A model generated the notes under the pieces. The model worked only from the letters and a program-made list of their open reading frames with translations, was not told the DNA's origin and searched no databases. A stretch of 64,000 nucleotides of DNA from [Ruminococcus] torques ATCC 27756 (GTDB taxonomy: Bacteria > Bacillota > Clostridia > Lachnospirales > Lachnospiraceae). The stretch is taken from positions 615,772 through 679,771 of the forward strand of contig NZ_DS264345.1 of assembly GCF_000153925.1 (NCBI RefSeq), read 5' to 3'. Shown here one piece after another: positions 61,958 through 64,000 of this stretch. The position numbers and the translations under genes were made by a program. Every line of letters begins with the position of its first letter. The first letter of the stretch is position 1.

Positions 61958-63010
61958 TTAACGGATATATATTTTTGCTTCTTCACATTCGGAGTCTATT
62001 ACTTTTCCGACAACCGACACTTTTGTTTCCATCTGTGCTTTATCAAATTCTTCCAAAATCGCATCTTTTTCTTCTTCCGGAACTGCCGCCAGCAAACCGC
62101 CGGAAGTCTGCGGGTCACTGAGCAGATCTACATACATCTCATCGGTATTTCCCGCTTCAAGAAGCTGTGCGACATGATTTCTGTTGCGATATGCTCCCCC
62201 GGGAATAAGTCCCATCTGCGCATATTCCTTTGCCCCTTCAATATAGGCGATATCTTTTGGCCAAAGCTCTATCTTCGCTCTGCTCGCCGAAGCCATTTCC
62301 CCGCAATGTCCGAGAAGCCCGAACCCGGTAACGTCTGTACATGCATGGATCGTAAACTTGTCCAGTATTTCCCTTGCCTTTTTGTTTAACTGCGTCATCA
62401 CGGCAACCGCTTCTTTCCCGGCAGCTTCCGAAGCCATCTGTGCTTTGACCGCCGTATTGACGATTCCGCTTCCCAGTTGTTTCGTAAGGATCAGAACATC
62501 TCCTTTTTTACATCCGAAGTTTTTATAGATGCGATTCGGATGAACAAGTCCCATAACCGACAGTCCGTATTTCGGAACGTCATCTTGTATCGAATGTCCT
62601 CCAACAAGGACAGCTCCCGATTCAAGAACCTTTTCCGCGCCTCCTTGCAGAATTTCCCCTAAATAATCCGGATCCAGTTTCCCGGGAAAACAGACGATAT
62701 TCAACGCGATCTTCGGTTCTCCTCCCATCGCATATACGTCGCTTAGCGCATTCGCAGCCGCAATCTGTCCGAACGTATAGGGATCGTCTACTACAGGCGT
62801 AAAAAAATCCAGTGTCTGTATCACTGCCGTATCGTCCGAAAGCTTATATACGGCCGCGTCATCCGAAGTTTCAAAACCGACAAGCAGGTTGTCCTCATGA
62901 AACTTCGGAAGCCTCCCAAGCACTTTCCCAAGCGTATCAGGACCGATTTTTGCAGCACAGCCGCCGTGTTTTGCAAATTGTGTTAAATGAATCTTCTCCA
63001 TCTTCCTCAT
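61958..63010 (-). CDS. selD: Selenide, water dikinase
   Basis: This enzyme makes selenophosphate from selenide and ATP, the Se donor for selenoproteins, selenouridine tRNA or Se-cofactors. It has 350 residues. The N-terminal catalytic loop reads HGGCAAKIGP with Cys (codon TGT) at the position that is Cys or Sec in homologues, and the conserved Lys four residues on. LQTLDFFTPVVDDPYTFGQIAAANALSDVYAMGGEP and HACTDVTGFGLLGH are family motifs. ATG 63010 has GGAGG 8 nt before. No selA, selB or selC is visible in this window. Confidence 0.97.
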   Translation of the reverse strand: MRKMEKIHLTQFAKHGGCAAKIGPDTLGKVLGRLPKFHEDNLLVGFETSDDAAVYKLSDDTAVIQTLDFFTPVVDDPYTFGQIAAANALSDVYAMGGEPKIALNIVCFPGKLDPDYLGEILQGGAEKVLESGAVLVGGHSIQDDVPKYGLSVMGLVHPNRIYKNFGCKKGDVLILTKQLGSGIVNTAVKAQMASEAAGKEAVAVMTQLNKKAREILDKFTIHACTDVTGFGLLGHCGEMASASRAKIELWPKDIAYIEGAKEYAQMGLIPGGAYRNRNHVAQLLEAGNTDEMYVDLLSDPQTSGGLLAAVPEEEKDAILEEFDKAQMETKVSVVGKVIDSECEEAKIYIR

Positions 63011-63048
63011 CTCTTCTTCCTCCGAAAAAATCCATAATAGTCGTTTTT

Positions 63049-63092
63049 ATTATGACTCAAATCTACCTGTTTAACAACTGTTTTGTAGATTT
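63049..63092 (-). promoter_or_regulatory. Promoter of selD cluster with inverted repeat
   Basis: On the minus strand: TTGTTA (63072-63077), 17-bp spacer, CATAAT (63049-63054). An inverted repeat AAATCTAC (63059-63066) and GTAGATTT (63085-63092) brackets the -35 box and could be an operator. Confidence 0.5.
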
Positions 63093-63142
63093 CTAAAGCA
63101 GACCAAAAAAGAATCTTTCGGACTTCATCCCTCCACCGTTAC

Positions 63143-63184
63143 AAAAAGAACGAAAGATCCGTCTCCGACTCTTTCGTTCTTTTC
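63143..63184 (-). terminator. Terminator of the surface protein gene
   Basis: AAAAGAACGAAAGA (ends 63157) pairs with TCTTTCGTTCTTTT (63170-63183), a 14-bp perfect stem with a T-run on the minus strand. Confidence 0.85.
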
Positions 63185-63216
63185 CTCTGTTTTCCGAAAT
63201 CTACTTTAGAAAACGA

Positions 63217-64000
63217 TTATTTTATTGTTCTGCGTCTGCGATATGCAAAGAACACACCTGCTCCCGAAAGAACTGCGCATCCAAACAGAAGCGCTGCGTT
63301 TGTCCGATCTCCTGTCTGAGGAGTCGTCTTATCCGGTTTTGTCTGCTCCGGCTGTGGTTGAACCGGCTGCTGCTGATTCGGATCTTTCACCTTCTCAAGT
63401 TTAGCAACTGCCGCATTCAATACGTTTAATGCGTTGTCTACTTCTGTCTGAGCTGCATCTTTATCAGCCGCTGTTTCTTTTGCCGCATTCAACGCCGTCT
63501 CAAACGCTTTCCAGCTTTCTGCTGTGTAATCTTCTTTTTTCAAAGCTTCTGCATCTTTAATCGCCGCATTAAGCGCTGTTTTATCTGCGCTTTCCGGCTT
63601 CGGATTCGGGTTCTCCCTCTCCGCAACGTTTCTTGCCAGCGCGTTTGTCGCATCTAAAGCGCGCTCTGTTTCAGAATGAACGAGCATACGGTCTTTTTCG
63701 GATGCCGCCACCGCAGAACCTTGATATGTTCCTTTCTGCGGTTTTGCCAAATGCTCTACAACATCTGTCAATTCTGTTTTTTCTTCTGCTGTCGCGCTTT
63801 CACTGTTCAACAGATATTTTGCTTTTGCCACATCACGGATACCTTGTTTGAACAATTCATAACGCGGTGTGCTGTAGAAGGAAGCGTTAAAGTCCTCTCC
63901 TACCGCTTCTCTTTCCATCGGATAAATGAACCATCCGTCGCCCGGCTCCCAGTAACGGTAAGTTGCATCGCCGTGCATATCGTATACATAGTTATCCCAT
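63217..64000 (-). CDS. Sortase-anchored surface protein, C-terminal part (5' end outside window)
   Basis: The frame is open to the right edge (WDNYVYDMHGDATYRYWEP reads through), so only about 260 C-terminal codons are seen. The first 60 residues resemble the end of a DUF4091 glycoside-hydrolase-like module (GDGWFIYPM, then RYELFKQGIRDV). One clear FIVAR-type three-helix repeat follows (ALNAAIKDAEALKKEDYTAESW, then LNAAVAKLEKV), with another helical region before it. A Pro/Gln/Lys linker leads to TTPQTGD, a sortase motif of the TPQTG type, a membrane helix and RRRRTIK. It is probably a wall-anchored carbohydrate-active enzyme. Confidence 0.85.
   Translation of the reverse strand, partial: WDNYVYDMHGDATYRYWEPGDGWFIYPMEREAVGEDFNASFYSTPRYELFKQGIRDVAKAKYLLNSESATAEEKTELTDVVEHLAKPQKGTYQGSAVAASEKDRMLVHSETERALDATNALARNVAERENPNPKPESADKTALNAAIKDAEALKKEDYTAESWKAFETALNAAKETAADKDAAQTEVDNALNVLNAAVAKLEKVKDPNQQQPVQPQPEQTKPDKTTPQTGDRTNAALLFGCAVLSGAGVFFAYRRRRTIK

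Overview
The window looks like chromosome of an anaerobic, low-to-mid GC Firmicute, most likely a gut Lachnospiraceae. Pointers are pyruvate:ferredoxin oxidoreductase, a meso-DAP-type MurE, PrkC with PASTA repeats, a flavodiiron-rubredoxin-reductase fusion, a dockerin protein, a sortase-anchored surface protein, Tn1549-like integrative-element genes and strong Shine-Dalgarno sites throughout. Genus cannot be set from the sequence alone.

Layout. 1-980: C-terminal remnant of an IS transposase at the left edge, then a 36-codon hydrophobic peptide gene with its own promoter and hairpin. 1034-7027: nifJ, lgt and ychF, with a 160-nt branched palindromic element between nifJ and lgt. 7028-13690: an accessory island. 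Its left half is a decayed integrative element (integrase, excisionase, DnaC-like loader, RepA-like initiator, origin-like palindrome) plus a chimeric secreted gene. Its right half is a one-directional row of six small genes separated by related 40-nt repeats, which looks like a gene-cassette array read from one upstream promoter.

13829-26600: a long operon, murE-priA-def-fmt-rsmB-rlmN-prpC-prkC-rsgA-rpe-thiN, with many 1-8 nt overlaps. It combines wall precursor synthesis, translation start and ribosome modification, and PASTA-kinase signalling. Its promoter appears to share one palindromic -35 box with the divergent amino-acid symporter gene. 26865-34588: symporter, dockerin/transglutaminase-like secreted protein, HAD phosphatase, xpt, YesL-like protein, tRNA-Gly, a small conserved protein and a duplicated CmpB-type membrane protein. 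34740-42563: NADH-driven flavodiiron oxygen scavenger, nth, a second CmpB-like protein with an 11-residue-repeat coiled coil, rpiB, a HAD phosphatase and tex.

42804-54176: RluA-type synthase, tRNA-Arg, trpS, PAP2 phosphatase, lipid kinase, TetR regulator, an SfsA-MutY fusion, and a polar amino-acid ABC transporter. The transporter's binding protein appears circularly permuted and its promoter is covered by ARG-box-like sites. uppP and a Cof-type HAD follow. 54329-64000: SleB-type wall hydrolase, small zinc-ribbon membrane protein, a GldA/GldG-like ABC exporter with a frameshifted ATPase, a selenium cluster (selD, cysteine-desulfurase-like enzyme, DUF3343), and the C-terminal end of a sortase-anchored DUF4091/FIVAR surface protein running off the right edge.

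All family names come from reading motifs by eye; no database search was run.
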